Below are positions 44,146 to 55,800 of a DNA stretch of 64,000 nt, piece by piece. The position numbers and the translations under genes are program-made. The stretch is from assembly GCF_964199755.1 (NCBI RefSeq), contig NC_133914.1, positions 2,232,001 through 2,296,000 on the forward strand, in the 5' to 3' direction. Origin of the DNA: Larus michahellis (taxonomy: Eukaryota; Chordata; Aves; Charadriiformes; Laridae). The stretch's first letter is position 1. Every line of letters begins with the position of its first letter. A model generated the notes under the pieces. The model was not told the origin of the DNA and searched no databases. It was given only the letters and a program-made list of their open reading frames with translations.

Positions 44146-45390
44146 CCTTCCCTTTTTCCACAGCATTCGCCTCATTCCGAGCCTCTGAACTTTCATCCAG
44201 CATTTTAAGATTTACGAAAAAAATCAATATTAATGATCTAGAGACCACTTTGGCCAGCTCTTCCGCAGCTCTTGGATGGTAAGCTATCCAAATGTGTCGA
44301 ATTTAACATCAGTTTTAGCATTAATAATTGCTGTTTAGCATTCCCCTGAGTTCCTGATGCAATAGAGGTCTCTCAGCATCCTGATACGGAATGCCTCCGC
44401 TGGTACACCTTTTCCTAAGCAGAAAACTGAAATCTGCATTGGGTATTTCTGCCTGTTTTGCTTGAAAGCCGTGTCACATTCAGGACTGGTCAACAAGTTT
44501 GTAGCTAAAACTGTGAAAACAGGTGAAATTGCAGGTGAAATTTATCTAATTTTCAGGAACTTTTGTTCGACACTGGGACTAATGCCAGGTCTGCTGGAAA
44601 CATTCCCAAGTTTCATGAAGCATTCCAGTGAGTTTGGAATCACTTTAGGATGATTTATATGTTTGGAAAGAAACCAGGCTCCCAGGCTCCCCCTGGCTCT
44701 GACCTAGACGGAGCTCCATCGGTTGATTTATACCATGATTTATACCATGCATTTTTTGCATAACTTCAAATCAGAATAAAATTTCAGTCCACAAAAACAT
44801 GCAAAGCGAGACTGACAGGATGGTCTGCAGAAATCCCTTCTGTATTATTAATCTGCCTTATCTCTTCAGTACGCTCATTTCCTAGCCCAAATGCACCCAA
44901 ATCCCAGATCAGAGGGTACTATTGTTTCCAGTCTCTCTCTGTTCTTACAAAGGAAAGCCAATTACGCCGAAAGTCTCAGTAACTGTTTAGGGTGGCAACA
45001 GAACCGATGAAGCACTGTCAAAGCTTGCGCTAACTGGCCCAAAACTCTTACACTTTTTACATAAAACTCCCTTTCCTAATAGAAATTTTAAGTGACAAAT
45101 CCACGGAATGAATCTGGTATTCATTATTTGCAAGAGAGAAGAGAGGGATTTAAATGAAGCATGTATTCTGCGAGGAGCCTCAGGAAATCATTTAACAGCT
45201 CAAGAGAGAGGGGAGCTGCGTTATCATTAGAATTTACATGATACATTAGCCAGGAGTAGAAATGTTAATCTTTCTATCCAAAATCTATTTGCAAAATTAG
45301 TGGAATACCGTTGCTTTAATGCCCTTTTCTTAGCGTCAAAGTGTAAATCCTTTCACCTCTGCTGGGAACTGGCGAAATTAATTTTGTGAA
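44146..45390. other. AT-leaning non-coding sequence with CNE-like parts
   Basis: About 1.2 kb of CpG-poor unique sequence. AATCAATATTAATGATC (44222-44238) and AGCATTAATAATTGC (44317-44331) are CNE-like. A 12-bp direct duplication GATTTATACCAT lies at 44725-44748. No transposon was recognised and no exon is supported. Confidence 0.35.
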
Positions 45391-46580
45391 CTATTGTCCG
45401 TTTCCCAAAACATCACTGCAACAAGAGCAGGGAGAGACTTCAAGGTCAAAAAGGCTAAAAGTTGCAAAAAAAGAGAGGCATTTTTAGCCTTAATGAACTG
45501 CTCATACAGAATGTGCAAGATAAACAACCGGTTGTTTTATCCTGCTGCCTCCTCCATCTGGATCTGGTACGGGCGTGCAGGGAACTCTGAGCTCTGACTC
45601 TCTCCGACTCCTCAGCCTGGAAACAATGCCAGACCTGGGAATGAACCAACCGAGATTCTTGGGGCGCATCAGGGTGCAACAGCTTATTAGCACCCACAGA
45701 TCACCTTTTCCTGAAGCCGAGTTTCCAACTAAAATGGAAAATGAGTGGAAATATTTTCTCCCGGATTTCACATTAAAAACCTTGTTCCTTTTAGCTCCAG
45801 CGGTCCACATGTGAACCCAGGACTCATGCATAAACTTGAGCACACGAGTATCGTTATGAAATTCGGTGGAGCTAAATATCTTCCTGTGTTTAGGAAGCGC
45901 TTAAATACCTTACTGGATTGCAGCCCAATTGCTAAGATTTCTCATACTCAAAAATCTCACTGTAAGTTTCCACTTAATGGAAAAAATGGGAAATAAACCC
46001 CTGCTCCTCACTGCTCCGACATTCCTCCTCATCAGTAAATCTCTGCCAAGCAAACCAGGAGCACGCCGTGGTGGTTGGAAAGACTGGATGTCCTTGCTAG
46101 CCAAGCCAGAACCAGAATTTTTCCTGAAAAAAGCTAGGAACTTCTCTTGTGTGACCCAGCGCAAAATGGTACTGATCCCTGAATAACAAAACCTCCAGAG
46201 TTAAGATCGCCAGGAGTCAGAGCACAGCAGGGGGAACGCTGCAGCTCCCAGTGTGCCTGGGGGGTCGTGGGACACCGTCCCCAGGGGCTCTGTGTGACAG
46301 TCATGTCGTGGGCAGTGTAATGTGATTCAAAAGAGCTTTATGCGTAGATTAAAAAGGCCTAATTGAGTGCCCTGGTCGGATAAGACACAGATCCCGATAC
46401 TCTGGAAGACAGGCAAATATATGCAATGGGCGGTCAATGAAATCTGCTCAAACCTGATTTTCCTCTGTAGCAAACCATTGCCCTGAAACCTCTTTATTCA
46501 TTTTCACAAAGGCTGAAAGCTATTTTCTGGCACCAGATCCCCAAATTTCCAGTTAATAAGCAGGCTTTGTGCTGTTGACC
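45391..46580. other. AT-leaning non-coding sequence
   Basis: Unique sequence of balanced composition with several overlapping open frames of 60-110 codons and no domain. AAGGCCTAATTGAG near 46352 and TTCCAGTTAATAAGC near 46547 are ordinary AT words. No repeat was recognised. Confidence 0.4.
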
Positions 46581-47230
46581 TTACACATGCTGGCACAGCC
46601 AGATTTTCCAGCAGAAATGAGAGGCCGGCAGCCAACTCGTATTACATTTTAAAGCACTGCAGCTTGGAGAGGAAAGGGAAATTATACAGCAGTGCCGCAG
46701 CCGCAGCGCCGTGACTGGCACCCTCGGCAGAGAGCTGTGGCACTGGTACACAGTGTTGAAATTACTTTTGGATGCTCTGTCAAGCACAAGATATAAATTG
46801 CACAATGTTTTTAAATGTTTTGGAGAGATTGCCTTTTGAGTGGCACTCTCCATTTCTGTATGTCCAGTAAGGTGTAGAGAATTCATTTGCATTTTTCATT
46901 TTTATCGGCGTCTTTTAGCCAGCCTGGACCAGGAAAGCGAATCCAGCTGTGTGGATGATGCCAGGAATGGCTCGGCCTCCATCTGCTCTAAGATACAAAT
47001 TTGATTTCCCCTCATCTTTATTTTCATGTCAAAAATTTTCTCCTCTTTTTCAATATCCTTTTTTCTTCCTCTTTTATCCCTGGTGTAAATCGGATACTAT
47101 CAAATGAAATGAAATGGAAGGGAATGGACTGCCTGAAGCTATTCACTGCATGGGAACTAAATACACCTCCTAATAAGGCACTCCCTATTTATTTTTAGCA
47201 GCGTACCGTTCATATCTTCCCTGTTATTGT
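46581..47230. other. AT-leaning sequence with possible ancient-repeat word
   Basis: Unique AT-leaning sequence. CTGGTGTAAATCGGAT (47080-47095) occurs again identically at 57666-57681. GTGTAAATC-type words are typical of an old interspersed repeat seen across sauropsids, by memory only. No gene was recognised. Confidence 0.3.
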
Positions 47231-48240
47231 TGAATACTCAAGTGATGCTGCTGCTAAACATTATGACTTTCTTTCCTTTGCTTAATTACGTGCCAATCAG
47301 CGTAGAGCAGAGCAGTGCTATCAGCTGGTTGCTGGATAAATATTGAGTGCAATGAAATTGCAGACATTACCAAGTAAATGGGCATTTCCAAACCTCAAGT
47401 TGTTTAACTCCCGGTGGCAATGTGTGCCAGCTGTGTTTCTGTGGAGCCGCGGAGGCAGCTTATGGCCCCCCATGTCCAATTAGGGCATTTCCAGCTTAGA
47501 TAACCCCCCCACAGGGCTTAGAAGAGAGGGTGATGATTTTTGGACATAATAACAAGAAAACCCGCTTTCTGGTACCCAGTTGTCTTATTTTCAGCTTGTC
47601 CACATATTTTTAGGCTGTGCAGGCAGGCAGGTGAAGGTACCCTGAATAACCCAAACTGCCCTCGGAGACTTGCTGTAAATAAATTACAGGTTCCAAGAGG
47701 CATCCAATTTGTAAAGGCTGGCCTCCATCCCCCCGTGCCGATGAGCTGCCAAGGGATCCACGGAGGATCAACAAATCTTAGCCTTTTTCCTGCATGTGGA
47801 TGTTTTTTTTCTTCTGGTGTCTTTGCTCTGCTCTTTGTTGTTGTTTTTACATAGCTGAAAATATACTGCCTCCTTCTAATGAATAGCATGAAAAACATAC
47901 GCTTCCAAGGCTCTTGGGTCCTGCCGAGTAGTCTGTTGCTCCCCGTATACTGCTGGGATATATTTGCCAGCATTTCAATTAGATCATCAATAACCTAGTG
48001 CAGCTGCTGAGAGAAGAACTCAGATGTTCATAAATGTTATAGTCCATTAAGTTCAGATACTTCAAAGGCAGTTTGGAAAGAAAGTCATTTGTTAGGCTGA
48101 GTGTCAGTATAGCGGAATGCAAATCATACTGGATGCCAAAGCAAGGGATTAAAAACTGGAGTTTAAAGGTCAAATTAACTTAATTTGACCACTTCTGACA
48201 CATAATGCAACACCCTGACTTTTAAAATATTGCAGCCATT
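47231..48240. other. AT-leaning non-coding sequence
   Basis: Complex AT-leaning sequence with GCTTAATTACGTGCC (47280-47294), CCAATTAGGGCATTTCC (47475-47491), CAATTAGATCATC near 47977 and AAATTAACTTAATTTGACC (48172-48190). Parts may be conserved. No repeat or exon was recognised. Confidence 0.35.
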
Positions 48241-48340
48241 TGCCAGGGTAAGGATTCCTCCAGAGGGCTGCAAGCCCTGGTGTGCAGGATGATGCTCAGA
48301 GCGCTGCCAGCACCAGCGCAGGCACATCTCGGTAGATGGG

Positions 48341-48381
48341 GGTGGTGGTGTGTGTGTCTGTGTGTCTGTGTGCGTGTCTGT
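48341..48381. repeat. GT-rich microsatellite
   Basis: An imperfect (GT)n array interrupted by C: GGTGGTGGTGTGTGTG followed by TCTGTGTG-type units. Confidence 0.9.
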
Positions 48382-49780
48382 ACTTCCCTCAGCAAAATCC
48401 CTGTGATATTTCCTGCCCTCTACAATAGGAAAAGCAAGTTAGTGCTTCGAGTACAGCAAATATTTAAATAACCGATTAACATCATGAGAGGTTTTTCCCA
48501 TTTTAAAATTATTTCCTTTTGCAGCAGGCAGAGAATTAAAACTCCTTTCCCGGGATGTTTTTCTGCAGCCTTTCCTCTCCCCTTGGGAGGCCGATATTTG
48601 CATGAGGGAGAAGCGGCATGATTTGCGGTGCTTTGGAAGCAGATACGAACGCAAACATCAGGGTGAATTAACAGCTGATGGAAAATGTGGCCAGCTCACC
48701 TTAGAGGAGGGATGGCATGACAGAGAGAGAGAGAAAAACACTAAATCAATGTGGAACTGCCAAACTACAGCTGAGATTCAACAGCAGAAGAAATCTGGGC
48801 ACGGCATCTGCTTTCAGCAAGTGGAGCTGCATCCAAGGAGCTGAGCAGATTGGCACCGACCGGAGGTAGCAGCGTGACAGATCCTGCCCCAGAAATAGAG
48901 ACAGGACTTTCACCCTCTGCCCAACACGCTCGTGGATTGGAAAGACTTTTCGGCAAAGGTGGGAGCTTTAGGAGGCATGACAAATGCTTTCCCCACCTGG
49001 CAAGGGCAGGAACATGCGGCTAACCAGACAAATCTGTCCTTTTCTGCATATCCTTCATGACTACGCACATATGGCTGGGAACGGTCACCCCAGCCCGTCC
49101 CCTGCTGACGTCCATCCTGCTGTTCTTTCTCAGAGGCTCAGGGTTCGGGCTGGCTAAAACATTACTGTGACTACTTCGCTGGAAGATTAGGTTTTTGTTT
49201 AACGGAGTTTTTCAGCAAATACTTGCCGCTATAAAGCAAGTTCCAGAGTTCTGGATGTTTATAGCTGGTGAACTGGTTATGGGAACTGTCTGCCAAATTT
49301 TGACCCCCAGTGTGATAGGTTTTAAAATTCCTTTAAAAAACAGGGCAACATTCCTCAGAATCCTGCCCCAGCTTTGCCTGAAGCTTGCTGGCCCTCGGCA
49401 TCCACAGCTGTAAGGACAGGTAGAAGTGCAGTGGGTAGGTGGGTGACCGGGGTTCGGGGTGTTTTCGGGCTCGGTCGGCAGCACTGACAGTCTCAGGACT
49501 GCCCTGGGTGGCAGGGACGGGGGAAAGGGCAGGTTTGTGGACACTGCGGGAGGAGAATTGCAGAGCTGGTGAGAAGTTCTGCAATGGAACACATGAATTC
49601 AACCTCATGCCTGCAAAATATCCGGGGAAGGTGAATAAAAAGGAGGTAGAGAAAATTCAGGAGAGAAGGCAGGCAGTGATTGTTCTCTTGAGAACAATCT
49701 ACGTCTTCCCCTCAAATCAGCTTTTCCAGCCAGCACAGAAGGAAGGTCCAAGTCGTGGTTTCACTGGGAGAGCCTCAGTC
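48382..49780. other. Mixed-composition non-coding sequence
   Basis: Unique sequence. An AT-leaning part (48440-48545) includes TTTAAATAACCGATTAAC (48462-48479). AGAGAGAGAGAG-type low complexity occurs near 48722-48734. No gene was recognised. Confidence 0.4.
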
Positions 49781-49816
49781 CTCCCTCCCTCCCTCCCTCC
49801 CTCCCTCCCTCCCTCC
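49781..49816. repeat. (TCCC)n microsatellite, 9 copies
   Basis: A perfect tetramer tract of nine CTCC units. It is a homopyrimidine tract, so it can form triplex-type structures. Confidence 0.95.
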
Positions 49817-50775
49817 TCGCAGCCGCTTTGCCATGGTAGGAGCCCCTGGACACCCCCCAGGACAGCACTAGGCAAGCTGGAGGAGAAGCAGCCTCTGGCT
49901 CACCCGGCTTGCAGGGACCTCCTGCGCCAGCAGTGGAGAAGCTGGATGTGAAGCTACCTCAGGGAATGGATGTTTCTCTCCCTGGGGAGGCTGCTAACAT
50001 CACAGTCGAGGCAAAATCAGGTAGCTGTGCTGCCAGGCTGCCTGCAGAGCTGACTGCGCGGCGCCTGCAGGAGCATCCGCCCAGGGTTTGGAGCTGTGGA
50101 GGGTCCCCCCTCATTCCTCCCCTTCTGCTCACTCATGTTTTTAAGTCAGGCGGGGTGGCAGGAAAAGTCCCTCCTGGAAAGTGATTATCTAAATATCTGG
50201 TTCATCATTGCCACTGGTGATACCGTCTGTGAGTAGTCAGGAGAAGGGAAGGAGGCAAGGAGGGAGCTTTGGAAATAACTCATTAGCAGAATGTTAATGA
50301 AGCTCTCAGCTAAGCAGAGAGCAGAGTGGGGAGCAGAGGCAGAGCACGTGTGATTCCCCTCCTCACCAGGCCCTGTCCCCAGGGCCTGTGACAGTTCAGA
50401 GAAGGGCGGCGGGTTCAGCTCTGCACAGCCTGCAGACTGGGGGGATTTGGAATGGGATAGGATCGGAGCAGGTACAGGAGCCAAATAAAGCAAAGGCAGA
50501 AATCCTTCTGAATACTGAACCAGCTGAAGCATTCAAATTTCACACAGCTCTTGCAAGGACTTGACTTTCTGTGCAGCTGTCTGGCAGTCGGAGCGATTGC
50601 CCTTGCTTCTAGGTGCAGCTTGTGGCTTGAGCGAAGCAGGGTGACACAGTTCAAATGAGTTCCGCTGCCCGCCTTCACGATCTCTCCTTTTGCAAAACTC
50701 GTAGGAGTGAAGCATGAACTCTTGTACCCCTCCCGCTTTGTCACAGCTCAGTCACACGCTGGCTTTGTGATGTGC
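49817..50775. other. Mixed-composition non-coding sequence
   Basis: Unique intermediate-GC sequence with no recognised gene or repeat. Confidence 0.45.
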
Positions 50776-50835
50776 TTTATTTTTAATTTAAAGGTTTCAT
50801 TAATTCATGGGTTTTCTTTTTTTTTTTTTTTCTAG
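50776..50835 (+). other. Strong splice-acceptor-like site
   Basis: An AT-rich stretch leads to a T-run of 15 (50817-50831) followed by CTAG and then G, the form of a strong vertebrate 3' splice site. A frame of 131 codons is open on plus from 50836. Its translation has balanced composition but no domain that I recognise, and no matching donor was identified. It could be an exon of an unannotated or non-coding RNA, or a chance poly-T. Confidence 0.25.
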
Positions 50836-51560
50836 GTGCTTTCATTTTACATGCTGGGAGAGATGCTGTATTTGGGGAGGAAAGCGAGCTGTGAGTTGAA
50901 TGCTGAGGCTGTGACTGTCAGCCTCCTGGAGCAAAGGACTTCCCTGGGCAAGGAGGCTTCAGCAGCATTTCTTGCAGAGGGATGGGGTGTGAATCCACCT
51001 CTTGTCCTCTGGAAGCTGAGCCATAGCAACGCTGTGGACCCACACCTCCTTTCTGTCAAGACACCTCCCCTTGCTTCCATGGGCTTCACGCTCCAGCTCC
51101 AAAATCTTCCTTCTCTCTGTTTGGCACCAAACTCCTTCTCTCTGTTTGGTGTTCACAGCCTCCTCCCCCATTTCCATCACGTCTTCCTGATCCCATTTCA
51201 TCCACCACTCTTGTTTTTCCTGTTCCTCTAAGCCCTGCACCTTTCTCTGGCCCACGGCATAACCCATCCCGGCTCTCCCCTCAAAGACTGACCATCCTGG
51301 ACCCCTGGGGCTCCGTGACAAGGGAAGAAGCCGCAGGGCTGAGCTGTTCTCAGATGAGAAGGGAGGGAAGCACAGAGATGCCTGGAGGGACACAGAAGCA
51401 GAGCTGTTCTCAGAATAGATATGAACTGCAGCTCAGCCCCGCTGCTCCGCCAGGCAGGGCCAGAGGCAGCTGGAGAGCTGGCACCGTTCGGACCTGCTCT
51501 CCCACGCCATCTCCCCTGCCTGGCATCGCCCTGCTCTGTCTCACGTCGATCTTCCATCGG
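50836..51560. other. Mixed-composition sequence downstream of the acceptor-like site
   Basis: Unique sequence with a 144-codon minus frame (50959-51393) overlapping the 131-codon plus frame. Neither is recognisable. No repeat was seen apart from a duplicated CCTTCTCTCTGTTTGG word near 51108 and 51131. Confidence 0.35.
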
Positions 51561-51980
51561 TGAAGCTCTGGGAGAATTCAGATCAGGTTATCAATTTCAT
51601 CAGAGTCGGGAGACAGGAGTGAAATTTGATAAGCGTGTGCAACGGCTGATTAAGATGGAGAGAAGAGGAGCCTCCAGTTTAACTCCCATCTGACCTTTCG
51701 AGAGGGAGGCAGCGTGTTGAAAAATGCCATTTGGAGCTCTTAAAGGTTTTATGCCCCTGAACATCTCAGAGCTGCTTAAGGAGAATGATATTCAGCTTGC
51801 TCATGTCCTGCCAACTCTTGCTTTCGCTCCCAGCAGCGGCAGCCTCAGTGGGAGGCTGGGAAGGATTTATGAAAGGTCAATATTTGAATGTGCAAAACTT
51901 ACTAAGTCTATCAGAGGATGGGGAGAGATTCTGCATCAGCTCACTGAAAAGTCAGCCTAAATTTCCACTCAAGTAGGGCA
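51561..51980. promoter_or_regulatory. Weak conserved non-coding candidate
   Basis: Complex balanced sequence with CAGGTTATCAATTTCATC (51584-51601) and ACGGCTGATTAAGATGG near 51641, CpG-poor and repeat-free. A 78-codon plus frame (51724-51960) has balanced amino acids but no recognised domain. It may be regulatory or nothing. Confidence 0.3.
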
Positions 51981-53234
51981 GCAGCTGGAAAAACTCTACA
52001 CGGCTCCATTGATGTTGGCTCCGGTCAGCTGTGCACCCATCCTCAGCTGGCACCCAGAGCTCTCGTCAAACCACCCAAAGGAATGGGTGAAAAGAGAGTC
52101 CTGCCTCAGTGTACCCAAGATCCCTGCAATTCCTCTTTCCTTTGTAAGGGGCCGTAGCTTAACGGGGCAAGTTCCTATCGGGGGCTGATGTGAGCTGCTC
52201 CAGCCTTCTGAAGAACCAGGACAGTCCCAGTGGAAAGGGAGAAGCACTCCCAGTCTGGCCAGGCTGGGAAGCCCTTTCCTAGCGCTGACCGTTTGTACTG
52301 GCCAGGGGACATCTCAGAACTGCCTCTACTGAACTGCAGACATGCCAAGTAAAGCTAGAAAGCAAACTTGGCTCTGAATCTAAATGCCAGGGAATGTTAT
52401 TGCTTGTTTGCAGGATCACAGCATCTGCAGCTTTCATGGATTTTGTGGAAAGAGAAAGAAATTTCACTGGAGCAGAGGAAGGAACCTGGAGCGGAGGAGC
52501 TGGTGCAGCCATTGACATCTGCTGCAAAGCCAGTATGAATATTTCATATTATACAATATGAAAAGTTTGCACGTGTCTCACAGACTTGGTAGCGTGGTGA
52601 TGTGTAACTGAGGGGTAATAGTGTTTCAGTGGGAACATATGACATGAATTTGTTCCAGGATTTCAAGATTCTTAGCTGTAATTTTATTCTCATTCAGAAA
52701 TTTGACAGGCAGCCAGTTAAATTTCAACATAAGAGATAAAGTGAGAAAAGGCTCCTATTTCTTGGAATCGGCCACATGCCAAGATTTTTCTCATGCTGGT
52801 TGCACTTCTGGTCCCATGTCAGGACCCGTGTGCCAGGACAAGTGTGGTCAGGAACAACCAGGCTGGAACGGGGCTGAGCAGGGGGCTCCTGACCCTGTCA
52901 CAGGCCACTCTTTGCTTGGTCCTGTTCTACAGCCCCAGAGCTTCTGGAGTCGCCAAAATAAAGAGCAAATGTCTTTTGCATCTGGTTTCCAGCAGGGACC
53001 GAGTCCACGTGTTTGGCAGTCAGGCACATGCGGTAGGAGCACCGAGAGGCTCACGGGAGACCAGGAAGCCCATCTGCCCGAATGCCAGGGCTTCCCCGCT
53101 ACTTTCCAACAGCTAGAAATATTAGCAAATTCCTCAGTATTTAAATTCCTTTCAAGAGCTGAAGTGTCATTAAGTTTCCCATTTTGCCGCAATTTACAAT
53201 TAGTTTACCTCATTAAGCATTGTAAAAGCTGCCG
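51981..53234. other. AT-leaning non-coding sequence
   Basis: Unique sequence. CNE-like parts are at 52535-52590 (near-palindromic ATATTATACAATAT at 52545-52558) and 53110-53225 (CAATTTACAATTAGTTTACC at 53190-53209). No gene or repeat was recognised. Confidence 0.35.
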
Positions 53235-53620
53235 GTGAAGCACCTTGGAGGTTATCCATCATGGGTTATTGCTTTGTGCTGCAGGATTACTGCACCGGCG
53301 AAGCAGGAGGCTCCCCCGAGACCAGGGGGCTCAGCACTGGCGCTGCGGAGCCCTGCACACCGGGGCACGATGGCACCGGGGTCCCCGCTCATGAGCAGCA
53401 GAGCTGCAAGGTGCAGGGCGGAGGGATGGTGGTCACCACCAGCCGGCCTTTCCCACCAGGACGTGTGCCGGAGCCCCTCAGCTGGCTCCGCTGCGCCTGC
53501 CCCGGCCACCGAGAGCCACCGAACGCAGCCCAGGGCCAGGGGTGCACCTCCTGCGGCCAGTGGGAGAGCAGTCTCTGCAAAACCCTTCTGCAGCCCTGAG
53601 TATCCAGCCCAAAGGCCAGA
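53235..53620. other. GC-rich island
   Basis: A local GC-rich stretch within AT-leaning DNA. Overlapping frames on both strands carry no domain. It may be a small GC island. Confidence 0.35.
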
Positions 53621-54406
53621 ATGATTATTGCTCCGTGGCTATTTTTTATTTAAAAGCATGACAGTTTGATAATTAGAGGCAGCAGAATGAAGCAGCGCAC
53701 TTTACACAGCACAAATGAAAGCCGCAAAAGTAAAAAAGTCGCTTTTTACCAAAGCCTTTTTAATATGAGCCTAATATCAGCATGAGACCGTAGCTGCATT
53801 TTAAGAGAACAACATGTGAGTGCTGTGCATGTAAGAAGCTCTTATCCCTTCAAGCGATCCTGGATCTGTTCTGGTGCTCTTCCTCCCTGCCTTTCCCAAG
53901 CACTTGCAATTCATAGTGAGTAGTTAAGTTTGACCTAAAGATAGCGGCTCACATTTTGCAACATCTCTGCCTGAGGACGGTGCTTAAATCCAGAGATGGG
54001 CTCCTCGCGGAACTGCCTGATGGAACTTGAACAACTGCAATTCTCATTGGAGCTGGTGCGATCCTTATGTCTGGAAACCAGGGCGCTTCTACTTAGTCGC
54101 TTAAATTTGCAGAAAGAAGTTTTATTTTAAATAACTGAACTAGAATAATTTGAATAGTATTAACCAAAGCACAACTTGCACATTGCTCGTGGCACCAGGA
54201 ATGGTTGAAACAAACAGAACATCTATGTCTGTCTCTTGAGGGCCACTGTATATTAACACGTTTGGGTTTTTGTAATTCCCAACAGTGATGCTGAAAATCA
54301 CTCTACAGGTTGTCTTAAGCCTGCTAGCTCAGGCTTCACACCAGAAAAGTAGGGGAACGTTCAGCGAAAGCCATCAGAGCTGTCCGGTGACATTTTTACC
54401 CCAATT
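53621..54406. other. AT-leaning non-coding sequence
   Basis: Complex sequence with TTGATAATTAGAGGC (53667-53681), TTTTTAATATGAGCCTAATA (53757-53776) and TAGAATAATTTGAATAG near 54141. It may contain conserved elements. No repeat was seen before the CR1 fragment. Confidence 0.35.
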
Positions 54407-54543
54407 CATAGAATCATAGAATCAGGGAATGGTTTGCATTAGAAGAGACCTTCAAGATCATCTAGTTCCGACCCCCCTGCCCTGGGCAGGGACACCTCCC
54501 ACTAGACCAGGTTACTCAAAGCCCTGTCCAACCTGGCCTTCAT
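54407..54543 (-). mobile_element. CR1 LINE 3'-end fragment (old copy)
   Basis: On the plus strand it begins CATAGAATCATAGAATCAGG, the reverse complement of the 3'-terminal ATTCTATG octamers that end avian CR1. It continues through the diagnostic CCCTGGGCAGGGACACCTCCC and the CCTGTCCAACCTGGCCTT region. The element therefore lies on minus, 5'-truncated to about 137 bp. Several mismatches to the copy at 58845 suggest it is older. It has no coding capacity. CR1 identity follows from established knowledge of bird repeats. Confidence 0.93.
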
Positions 54544-55800
54544 CTAATAAATCTCCATACCAACACAGGGCATTTGGGCTCTTAATTGTTTTGATAAGCA
54601 CAGGGCATTTTGCCAAAGAGTCAATTGAACAAAACTGTGGCAATTAGCTAAGAAGTTCTCTCTGCAGAATTGTGCTCCTTAAGCTCTATTCAGATTTACA
54701 AATGAGATTGCTTAAGTGAGGATGTACATACTAATCCCTGTGTACACACACACACCTGCACGCGTGGCCCGGTTCAGTCTCAGCCCTGCTGTGCACAAAT
54801 GCTCCGTGCTCTGGGGAAGCCTTTCGGCATTCCTCTTTGGAATAGCGAAAGAACACTATGGAGGAAGGCAGTAACGGAACTGGTGACAGGTATGGAGCTC
54901 GGAGGAGCTGGGCACGGCCCTGAGCATTAATTACATCTGCTCCCTGGGTCCACAGCTAATGAAAGGCTTGACTTTGCCACCACGTCAGGACCCCAAATAC
55001 CGAACTTAAAGCCCACTGAAGTCCTTGGAGAGCAGTCCTTGTACTCGGGCTACTGGCTCAGTCAGCTTCCTGCGATTTGGGGCTGAGATAACGGAGATTG
55101 TCTAAAGTGGAGGACACCTCTAGCTTGACCAAGGGGACCTTCTTGTGGAGAGAAATCCTTGTGTGACATCCGTCACTCCCACTAGAGCTGGTGCAGGAAC
55201 GGTCCCTGTCCCTGCTACCCTGCAGGGTGCCACCCCCAGCACGCCGGCTGGCTGCACGCACATGTGCCATGCAAAGCTTTGCGCTTGAAATTGGGATTCA
55301 AAACCATACTGGAAGCTTTCACCTCAAGTTTAAACACTGTTTAATTACTCATATGCTCCTGATGCCACTTCCTGAGACACAGGTGCTTTGGTAACAGGTA
55401 CCTGCCCTCCTCCCCTGTGGTGCTCTGCTCTCCTTCCCTCGCACTCTCCCGCTGTGCATTCCGGCCTTTCTCTTTATAAAATGGAGGAAAAATCCTCTCA
55501 ACTTCAAAGGTTTGTCTCTCAGGCTCCAGCCTTCCCCCAGCCTTCCCAAGCCGCTCTCTCAGCAGTTCCGCAGCAGAAGCATTTGGCATCAGGGGATTTT
55601 CTGCCCACCACTGTGGCTGGCTCACGGGTCCCGCTGCCCCGCGGCTCGAGCCGACTGCAGCGCAAACCCAGGGCTTCTCCACAGCCCTCCCCTGGTTGCA
55701 TACCTGCAGCTCTGCTCTGTAGCCTTTGGTTTTAGATGGAGTCTCTCTGTCCATTAAATTTTATGACTCACATGTCAATAAAGCACAAATGAGCAAACAA
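54544..55800. other. Mixed-composition non-coding sequence
   Basis: Unique sequence with a short CACACACACAC run near 54742 and a GC-rich part at 55520-55700. Overlapping open frames show no domain. No gene was recognised. Confidence 0.4.
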
